22,607 bases of DNA from a virus. Location: positions 1 through 22,607 of IMG/VR virus record IMGVR_UViG_3300032288_002790; one strand, 5' to 3'. Each line of letters opens with the position of its first letter. Within the stretch, counting starts at the first letter, position 1. The position numbers and the translations under genes are program-made. Below the pieces are notes generated by a model. That model saw only the letters and a program-made list of their open reading frames with translations. It was not told the DNA's origin and made no database searches. Positions 7,089 to 13,917 of this stretch are shown one piece after another.

Positions 7089-10000
7089 TCACAGGAACAT
7101 GAAGAAGTTTGCCGAAGAAGGAGCGTTAACAAACAGCCACCCAAAAGATGATGTGCCTGTAGAGCTTGGGCCGGCGTACCAAGAATTTGATGGATAAGCG
7201 CTATTGCCAACTATATTAAGGTAATCAACATTGGCGGCAATACCAGCATCCATTTTCACCAAAGATCCACCAGATACGGTGAGCAAGTTCCCAGCATAAC
7301 CCCTAGCCGTCCAACTTCCAAGTATGTACTGCGTTGTCCCGGACATAGATATTGTGTTTGCGACCAAAACGGAGCTTCGCATGTTTTTGAATTTGTTGTC
7401 GCCGGTAATTGACAACTGACCAACTCCAGCCTGCTCTATGGACACATCGCCATAAAACACCCCTCCGCCGGCAAATGTTTTAGGAGAAGAGCTGGTCATC
7501 TTAATAACGCCATCGCCAGAAACAAAACACTGATCTACCACACTCCAAGACGACCCAATACTCCACGCTCCAGAGCCAACTGCAATAGTTTTCGGCGCTG
7601 AAGAAGTCGCTGTAAATGACCCAGACAACAATACGTCGTTGCCATTTGCGTCTATCGTTACATCAGACGACGTAAGGCTAATTTGCTTGCCGGAAAAATT
7701 GTCTTGCAAAACGACGTATGTGTATGGGGCGGCTACTTTGATGATTTGCGGGAAGGTCTTTCCTGCGCTTGTTATCTGCTGCACAGACCTTCCGGCAAAA
7801 CTAATACCATAGCCCGCAAAAAATTCTGCAACAGTTGACCCGGAGCCGTTTGTCCAATTGCCGTAAACAAAAAGGTCAGAAGTACCGACAGTCCGAAGTG
7901 TCATTGTATTCGACGTTCTCCCAGACATATCAATTGAGCCTACCTGATAGCCCGTCTGCACATTAACAGTTGCCCCAGAATTTAGCCCAACTGACTCAAA
8001 AATGCATGTGTCTTGAGCAAGAGGAAAATTATTGAGCGCCGGAACCCCGCCACTTGACGTCGCCCAAGCATTCGAATACCACTCGCCTCCCGCCGGAAGG
8101 TTCCAATACTTGTTTGCTGGCGGAGTAAATATGATGCCAACGTTTCCTTTGCAGTCGCCAATTCGAGACCCAGAAATAGGGGATGCAGCGCCATCTACAA
8201 AAATATCCCTAAAGTCAACATCGGCAATTGATGCGGCGGAGCATGTGATTGTTCGCGCTTGACCAATTTGGTCAGACGCAATCAACCTTCTTGCCGTCGC
8301 GTTTGAACCAGCCTGACACAAAAGTGTTCCGGAGACGATTTGATTTGCAAAAATTGACACCGCGCGCACGATCGTGCTGCTATGAGATTCAAAAATCAAA
8401 TTATAGAAAGCATTGGCTCCACTTATATCAAGAGACCCGCCCGCTGCGGAAGTGACTATTACTTGATAAAAAGTTTTTCCGTTTCCACGGAACGTGGATG
8501 TTGTTCCAAAATATGCCCCCGACAGATAAATTTGCGAAGTTCCGGAGACGACTGTTAAATCTGCCGCCGAATTTTCCGAGTCGCCAAAAAGCAAACGGCC
8601 GCCGCTCAAGGTCGTAATGGCGGACCCAAAATCTATTGACCTAGACCCAATGTATTCGCTAACCAGATCTGTGCATGTGAGAGAGTTTGCGCCGCAAGAA
8701 ATTGCGCCTCTACGCACATAAAGCGCGCGCTTTGTGTACAGGCCGCTTCCAAGAGACCACCCGCAATTTATTCCGTCAACAAAAATTTCGCTATCAAACT
8801 GCCGCACGTTAGTAGAAATAGTCTTGCCGGAAGTAGAGCCGGACAACACAATATAGCCATTGTAAGTTATCGCGCCGGCAGACACGGGGAGAGTAAAGTC
8901 GCCATGAAGAATAAGATAGGGCCCAGACCCGGCCAAAGCGACGCCCGAATACAGAGTCAGCTTGTTGCACCTACTTGTGGTGTTTATTGTTAATGTGTAA
9001 GACGCAGGACCAGAATTCGCATCGAACACAACGTCGTCGAGGCTTGTTGGAATTGGCGCCCCACCAGGGCCGCCAGAAGACGTTGACCACCTAGACGTAT
9101 TACTCCAGTTTCCAGTTCCACCAACCCAATAAAGAGTTCGAGGAGAAGGCGCGGCAGTGCGGAACACTGGAGCACCAGCAGTTCCAGTGCTATTTGCGCC
9201 GGCGTAAAACTCTGCCGGAGAGCCTGACGACAGGCCAACAGATCCCATGTTCAAATAATCAACACCTGACACAGCAGAGCCAGCAATTGAATGGCCGCCA
9301 ACGCCAGTCAAGGACACAATGTTTCCCAAAGACCCGGAAACAGACCACTTGCCAAAAGTCTGGTAGGCATCAAAATTGATTACATGGGCGACTGTTTTTG
9401 TGGAATCAATCTCCGCAAACGTATTTGAATCTTGAATTGTCAAGGTGCTTGATGCCGAGGCGCCGCCTATGGTTAATTTATTGTACGAAAAATTGGCGCC
9501 AACAAAAACTCTGCTGGACGTTGTATTATTGGACAAAAGAATGTTTGCGGAGTTTTTGTAAAAATTCAAATTTGTATTAGCCAAGTACCAGCAAGTTCCG
9601 GAGCCAGTGACATTCCACAGGCCAGATCCCATTTTTAAGGTTCTATTGTAAACAGTATTGAACGCCAAAACAGTTTCTACGGTCACATTGTAAGTGACCG
9701 CATCAAAAGTCCCGCGTTTAAGATACAACGACGATGCATTTAGGTTATCGCCAAGAGTGACAACTGCGCCTTCGCCTTCAATAACAATCTGCGGAAGGAG
9801 TTTTCCAGCAGTGACAATAACTCCTGTTCCGGCAATAACCATATTGCCAGATGTCCATGTCAACGTCATTCCTGAAGAAAATGTGACGCTTCCATATATG
9901 TAAATGGAGGACGCTCCCAACATGGTCCCAGAAAATCCGGCGCAATTTAATGACTTGGCGTCAGTGTTCCCAAACGCAATTGTCACAGTTCCAGTTGAGT

Positions 10001-10133
10001 TGACATCGAAAAACACATCATCATCACTGGTGGGCACGCTGGCGCCGCCCGCGCCCCCAGACGTGGTAGCCCACTTGGTGCCAGCAGTGCCGTCCCAAGA
10101 CGCAGTCCCGCCAACCCAGTACCTATCGGCCAT
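7089..10133 (-). CDS. Giant three-module beta-repeat protein (1014 aa), probable tail spike or adhesin
   Basis: The product consists of three similar modules starting at residues 4, 334 and 675. Each opens with a Tyr-Trp motif (YWVGGTASW, YWVGGTGNW, YWNLPAGGEW) and a SGG motif. The first two modules also share PTS-DDV-FD. Each continues with many short beta strands rich in Ser, Thr, Gly and Asn and recurring GKTF or GKLL-PQI/VI turns, and closes with VDYLNM, VDFRDI or VDYLNI. Two of the three also end in FYAG or WYAG and STGT. This suggests repeated beta-helix or solenoid domains. There is no catalytic motif, signal peptide or membrane segment. The protein ends in FFMFL. It lies between a fiber-like gene and the holin, so a receptor-binding spike or adhesin is likely. 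G+C is clearly lower than in the neighbours from about 10020 downwards, which suggests horizontal exchange. GGAG lies eight bases before the ATG. Confidence 0.88.
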   Translation of the reverse strand: MADRYWVGGTASWDGTAGTKWATTSGGAGGASVPTSDDDVFFDVNSTGTVTIAFGNTDAKSLNCAGFSGTMLGASSIYIYGSVTFSSGMTLTWTSGNMVIAGTGVIVTAGKLLPQIVIEGEGAVVTLGDNLNASSLYLKRGTFDAVTYNVTVETVLAFNTVYNRTLKMGSGLWNVTGSGTCWYLANTNLNFYKNSANILLSNNTTSSRVFVGANFSYNKLTIGGASASSTLTIQDSNTFAEIDSTKTVAHVINFDAYQTFGKWSVSGSLGNIVSLTGVGGHSIAGSAVSGVDYLNMGSVGLSSGSPAEFYAGANSTGTAGAPVFRTAAPSPRTLYWVGGTGNWSNTSRWSTSSGGPGGAPIPTSLDDVVFDANSGPASYTLTINTTSRCNKLTLYSGVALAGSGPYLILHGDFTLPVSAGAITYNGYIVLSGSTSGKTISTNVRQFDSEIFVDGINCGWSLGSGLYTKRALYVRRGAISCGANSLTCTDLVSEYIGSRSIDFGSAITTLSGGRLLFGDSENSAADLTVVSGTSQIYLSGAYFGTTSTFRGNGKTFYQVIVTSAAGGSLDISGANAFYNLIFESHSSTIVRAVSIFANQIVSGTLLCQAGSNATARRLIASDQIGQARTITCSAASIADVDFRDIFVDGAASPISGSRIGDCKGNVGIIFTPPANKYWNLPAGGEWYSNAWATSSGGVPALNNFPLAQDTCIFESVGLNSGATVNVQTGYQVGSIDMSGRTSNTMTLRTVGTSDLFVYGNWTNGSGSTVAEFFAGYGISFAGRSVQQITSAGKTFPQIIKVAAPYTYVVLQDNFSGKQISLTSSDVTIDANGNDVLLSGSFTATSSAPKTIAVGSGAWSIGSSWSVVDQCFVSGDGVIKMTSSSPKTFAGGGVFYGDVSIEQAGVGQLSITGDNKFKNMRSSVLVANTISMSGTTQYILGSWTARGYAGNLLTVSGGSLVKMDAGIAANVDYLNIVGNSAYPSNSWYAGPSSTGTSSFGWLFVNAPSSANFFMFL
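7092..10124 (-). repeat. Three tandem protein-level modules of about 330 residues
   Basis: Module 1 spans about 9144 to 10124, module 2 about 8118 to 9137 and module 3 about 7092 to 8111. The phase is set by the Tyr-Trp opening motif (residues 5-6, 335-336, 676-677) and by the closing VD-(Y/F) motif (291, 639, 969). Spacing is 330 and 341 residues between openings and 348 and 330 between closings. The repeats are visible at protein level and are well diverged in DNA, so they are old duplications or recruited homologous modules rather than a recent tandem copy. Confidence 0.75.
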
Positions 10134-10147
10134 TCTTCAATCTCCGG

Positions 10148-11020
10148 TCAAGTTTGCGTGGTAACAGCCACAACGTCCCAGCGCAAAGTGGAGGCGTTAT
10201 AGATGGCGCCGACATATGTTGTTTTGTTGGCAGACGTACTGCTGGGAAGCAAAACACCTATCTCTTGAAATCCGTTTGAGACGCCCGTGGCCCAAGTGAT
10301 CGTCCGCGCAGTCCCGTTGTCCTTGAGCCTAAAAATAATCTTTTGGCCGTCCGTCGGGGTGCCGGAGTCTGCGTTGATGGTCAGCGACGAAGCCTGAGCC
10401 GTGGCAGCGTACTGATCAAAGTTGTTGCTGTTCCACGCCAGAGGCGATGTGATGCTCGCGACCGAACTGACACGGGACGTCATCCGCTTGTTGGTCAACG
10501 TCTGAGTCGCCGTCAGGGTGACCACCGTGTCGCTTGCGCCTGGGAACGCGAACGACGTGCCGTCGGTGCCGGTGAACGTGAGGGTGTTGCTGAAGGTCAG
10601 CGTCTTGCCGTCACCCAGCGTCAGCGTGGCGCCCGTCAAGGGCTGCGTGATCGTGATCCCGTTGACCGTCGTGGCCGTCAGGGTGGTGAACGCGCCTGTG
10701 TCGGGCGAAACGCCCCCTATAGGCCCTGAGAAGCCCGTAGACGTCAGGATGGACCCGTTCCACGTCAGATTCGCAGAACCGCCCAAAACGCCGTTGTTGT
10801 TGAACTGGACCTGGGTGTTCAAGCCGCCGATCGAGCCCGTGCCGGCAGTCGCCAAGACCTTGACGACGCCGAGGTGGTCCTTGTAGAACAGCTTGCCGTC
10901 AGCCGCGTTCACAGCCAACTCGACGCCGTTGGCGCCCGTTGCGAGGTCAGCAGCAAGCGGCGTGTTGCCCGGCGTCGTCGACCCGTAGATCAGGATCGGC
11001 GTGAATCCACTCTGTGCCAT
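10148..11020 (-). CDS. Tail fiber-like protein (290 aa)
   Basis: A Ser/Thr/Asn/Gly-rich protein with motifs frequent in phage fiber and appendage proteins: NTQVQFNNNGVLGGSANLTW (96 onward), GGVSPDTGAFTTLTATTVNG and TLTATQTLTNKRM. It ends in a beta-rich domain that includes KIIFRLKDNGTARTITWATG. There is no enzyme motif. The N-terminus (MAQSGFTPILIYGSTTPGNT) includes a likely attachment strand found on small fiber subunits. The ATG at 11020 has AAGGA five bases before it. The gene lies 14 bases before the giant repeat protein; the two could form one appendage, with this protein as base or connector. That partnership is inference. Confidence 0.8.
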   Translation of the reverse strand: MAQSGFTPILIYGSTTPGNTPLAADLATGANGVELAVNAADGKLFYKDHLGVVKVLATAGTGSIGGLNTQVQFNNNGVLGGSANLTWNGSILTSTGFSGPIGGVSPDTGAFTTLTATTVNGITITQPLTGATLTLGDGKTLTFSNTLTFTGTDGTSFAFPGASDTVVTLTATQTLTNKRMTSRVSSVASITSPLAWNSNNFDQYAATAQASSLTINADSGTPTDGQKIIFRLKDNGTARTITWATGVSNGFQEIGVLLPSSTSANKTTYVGAIYNASTLRWDVVAVTTQT

Positions 11021-11056
11021 GTCAGTCCTTCGGTATGAGCCTCCTCGGCCGCAACG

Positions 11057-11287
11057 TCAGTCTGTCAGGCTGACATCAGGGCGCGGGAACCTGATTGTGA
11101 TCCTCTCGGTCTTCCGAGCCGGCAGCCGGTACGGATCCTTCTCGTCTGCACACCCCTGGCCGCAAACCTGCAGTCCAGGGAAATTGGGGTCCGGCCGCAA
11201 CTCGGCGTGAGCACGCTTCATCTTGCACCGGTCGCACACCGCAATGGCGATGTCCGATAGGCCTCTGGTGTCAAGGAACACGGGCAT
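11057..11287 (-). CDS. Small four-cysteine (zinc-ribbon-like) protein (76 aa)
   Basis: Cys18, Cys21, Cys42 and Cys46 form a C-x2-C ... C-x3-C arrangement compatible with binding one zinc ion. Around it are MPVFLDTRGL at the start and DPYRLPARKTE followed by RFPRPD at the end. I know this general pattern (CDRC-K, then DPYRLPAR-TE) from short proteins in structural modules of environmental phages; its role is not known to me. The ATG at 11287 has a GAGGTG element and lies three bases after the adaptor stop. A 36-base gap then leads to the fiber-like gene. A virion or assembly role is likely from context; zinc binding is inferred from the cysteines only. Confidence 0.82.
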   Translation of the reverse strand: MPVFLDTRGLSDIAIAVCDRCKMKRAHAELRPDPNFPGLQVCGQGCADEKDPYRLPARKTERITIRFPRPDVSLTD

Positions 11288-11290
11288 GCA

Positions 11291-12364
11291 TCACCTCGTG
11301 TAGCAAGCGATCGACGGCGCGAAGTAGATCGGCGACTTGTCGCGCTCCTCCTGCTCCGCCAGGGTCAAATACTTCTCGGCCTGCTGCTCCAGGTACTGTA
11401 TCCTCGCCATGTCGACGCCAGGAAGCTCCATGGCCATCTGGTGCGCCAGCATGTTCTGCACCGCCAGATACCAGCGCTGCGGGATCTCAAGTTCGCCAGA
11501 CAGTTGGCCCACGTCCATGATCTGGCGCGAGTACCAGAGCGTCATCTGCACGAAGGTGTCAGACGGCACCGGCCACAGGTACAGCTTCGCCTGGGGGATC
11601 GTGCGGTTGACCCAGAACTGAAACGGCTGGTTGGCCGTGAAGTTCTTGTTCGGCAGGTTCGTGTAGTCGTCCCGATTCAGCCGGGCCATCGTGATCTCGG
11701 TCGAGTTGTTGCCGAGATAGAACTCCCGCAGAGACAGCGTCGACCCGTTCCTGGCGCGGATCCGGTAGAACTGCACATCCTGGCCCGGGTCGATGTCGTA
11801 CCACAGCCACTCGCCGTCCACCCACGGCTGCACGCCAGGGTCGTACAGCGTGCTCCACGTCAGGCCGTCAGGCGATCCTTCGAAGACGCAGTCGATGTCA
11901 GCCGACACCCCAGGCATCACGCCAATCGAGCCGATGTAGACCGGGTTGCCGTTGCCGTAGTTGACGGTGATGCTGCCGTTGGCGCTCGTCTGAGTGCAGA
12001 CCGTGTCGATGTTGTTGTCGAACGCGAACGCCACGACGCCACCGGCGCTGGAGGTGTATCCGCCAGTGCTGTTGGGCGTCGGCCTGCTCATGCGCCGATA
12101 CAGCGCCTGCAGCACGTCCACGCCGCCCACAGGCAGGTCGTAGATGTACTGGTTGGCGTTCAGGCCGATGACCTTCTTGCCGATCGCCCAATACTGGATC
12201 CCGATGTTGATCAGGTTCGACAGCAAGTAGAACAGCATCGTGCGCGACGCCTGGACCTGCTCCGAGGTCAACTCCTCGGCCAGCTTGCCGCAGCGCCGCG
12301 CCCCGTGGTCGATCAGCTTCTGGACCGATACGAGAGTCGTGCCAACAGTGCCTGAGTACGCCAT
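11291..12364 (-). CDS. Head-tail adaptor / tail accessory protein with inserted discoidin-like domain (357 aa)
   Basis: The N-terminus (MAYSGTVGTT, then LIDHGARRCGKLAEELTSEQ and an FYLLSNLINIGIQYWAI helix) and the C-terminal half (QFWVNRTIPQAKLYLWPVP, LWYSRQIMDVG, ELEIPQRWYLAVQNMLAHQM, then a Gln/Glu-rich helix) look like phage tail-accessory adaptors. Between them, residues about 102 to 218 resemble an F5/8 type C (discoidin) fold: AFDNNIDTVC, ITVNYGN, IGSIGV, FEGSPDGLTWSTL and FYRIRARNG. These domains often bind carbohydrates. I chose the ATG at 12364, which overlaps the preceding TGA as TGATG; two GTGs lie just upstream in frame. This is one of two adaptor-like genes; which one contacts the portal is not clear from the sequence. 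Confidence 0.8.
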   Translation of the reverse strand: MAYSGTVGTTLVSVQKLIDHGARRCGKLAEELTSEQVQASRTMLFYLLSNLINIGIQYWAIGKKVIGLNANQYIYDLPVGGVDVLQALYRRMSRPTPNSTGGYTSSAGGVVAFAFDNNIDTVCTQTSANGSITVNYGNGNPVYIGSIGVMPGVSADIDCVFEGSPDGLTWSTLYDPGVQPWVDGEWLWYDIDPGQDVQFYRIRARNGSTLSLREFYLGNNSTEITMARLNRDDYTNLPNKNFTANQPFQFWVNRTIPQAKLYLWPVPSDTFVQMTLWYSRQIMDVGQLSGELEIPQRWYLAVQNMLAHQMAMELPGVDMARIQYLEQQAEKYLTLAEQEERDKSPIYFAPSIACYTR

Positions 12365-12612
12365 CACCACCCCGGACAGTTCCAGCGCTTCATGGACGCA
12401 CGAGACCGGCTTCCAGGCTCGCTCTTGCGGGCCACCGGGCCCATACGGGCGCAGAATGAATCACGCCGCGGCCCACCCTCGGGCTGCGGAGCCTTGAGGT
12501 TTGACCCGGTCTCGCGGTTGTACTTCTCCCGGCCCTTCGCGGTCAAGCCCGCTCCGCGCTCAGCCGAGAGCTTCTCACCACGTCCAATGGCCAGACTGAC
12601 GTTCTTGGCCAT
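12364..12612 (-). CDS. DUF6321-like small basic protein (82 aa)
   Basis: The product contains GAGLTAKGREKYNRETGSNL, then APQPEGGPRRDSFCARMGPV, and ends SMKRWNCPGW. I recognise the pattern G-LTAKGR-KYN, GG-RR-SF-ARM as the DUF6321 type found in phages and giant viruses. Function is unknown to me. The protein is basic, with Cys54 and Cys79. The ATG at 12612 lies three bases after the stop of the preceding small gene, and its TGA overlaps the adaptor ATG. The conserved Arg, Lys and Gly residues would fit nucleic acid or lipid contact, but this is a guess. A structural or packaged protein is suggested by the neighbours. Confidence 0.8.
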   Translation of the reverse strand: MAKNVSLAIGRGEKLSAERGAGLTAKGREKYNRETGSNLKAPQPEGGPRRDSFCARMGPVARKSEPGSRSRASMKRWNCPGW

Positions 12613-12615
12613 GGC

Positions 12616-12798
12616 TCACCAGCACGCCCCGCCGCCGGCCTTCTTGGCCTCCGGCAGCTTCTTGTACGCCCGCCCCCTCACGTTCCCGGACGTGAACTCG
12701 GCGGCCACGCTCGGCTTGATGCCGACCTTCTTGGCCACCTTGGGGTCGTTCTCGGCCGCCTTCATCAGACGGAACTGAGCTTTGGACTTGGCAGGCAT
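12616..12798 (-). CDS. Small basic protein of MPAKSKAQ type (DUF3008-like, 60 aa)
   Basis: The start MPAKSKAQFRLMKAAENDP resembles the short basic proteins of the DUF3008 kind, which begin MPAKSKAQ. The middle (VAKKVGIKPSVAAEFTSGN) is likely helical. The protein ends KKAGGGACW; the Gly/Ala/Cys end recurs in the 321-residue repeat protein (KKRGGAC). The ATG at 12798 overlaps the TGA of the preceding fiber-like gene (TGATG). Lys/Arg content suggests contact with DNA, but no domain shows this directly. It is too short to judge further; the family resemblance covers mainly the first ten residues and is therefore only fair. Confidence 0.78.
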   Translation of the reverse strand: MPAKSKAQFRLMKAAENDPKVAKKVGIKPSVAAEFTSGNVRGRAYKKLPEAKKAGGGACW

Positions 12799-13349
12799 CA
12801 GTCAGCCTTCAGGAGGATGATGGCCATGTTTCCGTCGCTGACAGTGATGGCCGTCCCGCCGGTGGCGCAGGCCGCCTGCACGATCAGGACATCGCCGGCC
12901 TCCGCGTGGACGAACGCAGACACAGCGATGAACATCGGGTCCGTTGAGTGCGAGTGCGACTTCACCAGCGTGTTGGGGTACGCGGTGGCCGTCGTCTCGT
13001 TGTAGCACCTGAACGAGAACGTCTTGTTGTTCGAGTTGCTGAAGGTGATGAAGAACTGGATCAGGTAGTCGCCAGCGACGTCCACTTGAACCCCATCACT
13101 GGCCGCCAGCGGCGTCATGTTGTTCGACAGGCCGTCAGTCGTGAACGCCGTCACCTTGTAGAAGGTGTTGGCCGTCGTCAGGGTCTGCGCCACAGCGCCG
13201 CCGGCAACGTAGATCTCCCCGTAGGTCGCGGCAGTGACCTGGAGAACCGAAGCCTTCTTGTTCAGCCCCCCCTGGACGATTGGGACAACCTCGTCGCCCG
13301 CCAAAGGCACGGCGGCCGTCCCCATCGCACTGATCTTGGTGTTTGCCAT
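12798..13349 (-). CDS. Fiber-like protein with C1q/TNF-like beta domain (183 aa)
   Basis: The N-terminus MANTKISAMGTAAVPLAGDE followed by VVPIVQGGLNKKASV is a motif at the start of many phage tail fibers and head fibers. The rest (about 45 to 183) is a beta-rich domain with alternating hydrophobic strands, including VQVDVAGDYLIQFFITF, NNKTFSFRCYNE and GDVLIVQAACA. This order resembles a C1q/TNF-like jelly roll, typical of trimeric receptor-binding or capsid fiber heads. The ATG at 13349 overlaps the upstream TGA and has GGAG eight bases before it. Assignment to the fiber group is good; the jelly-roll call is by pattern only. Confidence 0.8.
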   Translation of the reverse strand: MANTKISAMGTAAVPLAGDEVVPIVQGGLNKKASVLQVTAATYGEIYVAGGAVAQTLTTANTFYKVTAFTTDGLSNNMTPLAASDGVQVDVAGDYLIQFFITFSNSNNKTFSFRCYNETTATAYPNTLVKSHSHSTDPMFIAVSAFVHAEAGDVLIVQAACATGGTAITVSDGNMAIILLKAD

Positions 13350-13573
13350 CAGGAGATCTCCAGCAAGACGCCGCCTGTCGTTTCCATCAGCACATGACCG
13401 CTGTCGTCCTCAAGCTCGATGAAGTACGTCGGCGGAAGAATGCCGCCCTGCACAATCACCTCGCTGCCGCCGACAGCATTCCCCCACCCGCTGGCCGCGT
13501 TGGCCTGCACGCCCAAAGCCGTGCCAGGGTAGGTGTTGGCGAAGTCAGCGACGCCTGAGAACCCGACGCTCAT
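13349..13573 (-). CDS. Small phage protein (74 aa), probably structural
   Basis: The ATG at 13573 overlaps the stop of the gene before it (ATGA). Its own TGA overlaps the next gene's start. The product is Gly/Val/Ala-rich: MSVGFSGVADFANTYPGTAL, then NAASGWGNAVGGSEVIV, and ends in a beta-like acidic segment (FIELEDDSGHVLMETTGGVL). No known motif is seen. The reading frame and coupling make it a real gene. A minor head or tail protein is likely because both neighbours have that character. Confidence 0.72.
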   Translation of the reverse strand: MSVGFSGVADFANTYPGTALGVQANAASGWGNAVGGSEVIVQGGILPPTYFIELEDDSGHVLMETTGGVLLEIS

Positions 13574-13875
13574 ACGATGCCGGCTTGAATCAGCTTCAGC
13601 GTAGCAGAACCACCGCCAGAGTTCACGGTCAGGCGGATGCCCGACACCGGGAAGGCGTAGTTGCCGTCAGCGTCAGCGATCTGCGCGGCGATCGTCGGAT
13701 GCGGGAACCACGTCGTGAACCCGACACCAGGGTCGTCGAACGTGTGCTCCACCGTGTAGTCAACCACCCCGTCCACGATGACGCCGAAGCCCACGTTGAA
13801 CGGGTTGGTGTTGGTGTTCATGACCAGCGCCGCAGTCGAACCCGCGCCAGTCCTTGAGACGGTCTGAACCTTCAT
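13570..13875 (-). CDS. Small beta-rich phage protein (101 aa), probably structural
   Basis: The product starts MKVQTVSRTGAGSTAALVMN and consists mainly of short beta strands (GVIVDGVVDYTVEHTFDD, YAFPVSGIRLTVNSGGGS, ATLKLIQAGIV). There is no membrane segment, signal or cysteine. The ATG at 13875 has GAGG seven bases before it and lies just after a strong hairpin. The content of Thr, Val and Gly and the place among fiber and head genes suggest a capsid decoration, connector or tail protein. Short proteins with a DYTVEHTFDD-like core occur in other phage structural modules, but I do not know a function. Confidence 0.78.
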   Translation of the reverse strand: MKVQTVSRTGAGSTAALVMNTNTNPFNVGFGVIVDGVVDYTVEHTFDDPGVGFTTWFPHPTIAAQIADADGNYAFPVSGIRLTVNSGGGSATLKLIQAGIV

Positions 13876-13894
13876 GTTCTTGCCTCATGCAGGA

Positions 13895-13912
13895 CGGGGG
13901 CCGAAGCCCCCG
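13895..13912 (-). terminator. Strong GC hairpin with UUCG loop, copy 1
   Basis: On the transcribed strand the sequence CGGGGGCTTCGGCCCCCG forms a perfect 7-bp stem closed by a cUUCGg tetraloop. It lies between the stop of the 321-residue gene and the start of the 101-residue gene. No U-tract follows, so it is not a classic intrinsic terminator. It may attenuate transcription, protect mRNA ends or reduce read-through. A second copy lies after the capsid gene. Confidence 0.65.
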
Positions 13913-13917
13913 CCAGT

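Noticed and set aside
2921-10133. Diversity-generating retroelement acting on a fiber gene
   Set aside because: No reverse transcriptase and no pair of near-identical template and variable repeats was seen in the window.
11441-12355. 304-codon plus-strand frame opposite the adaptor gene
   Set aside because: Arg/Val/His-rich antisense of a real gene with adaptor motifs; no ribosome binding site or neighbours on the plus strand.
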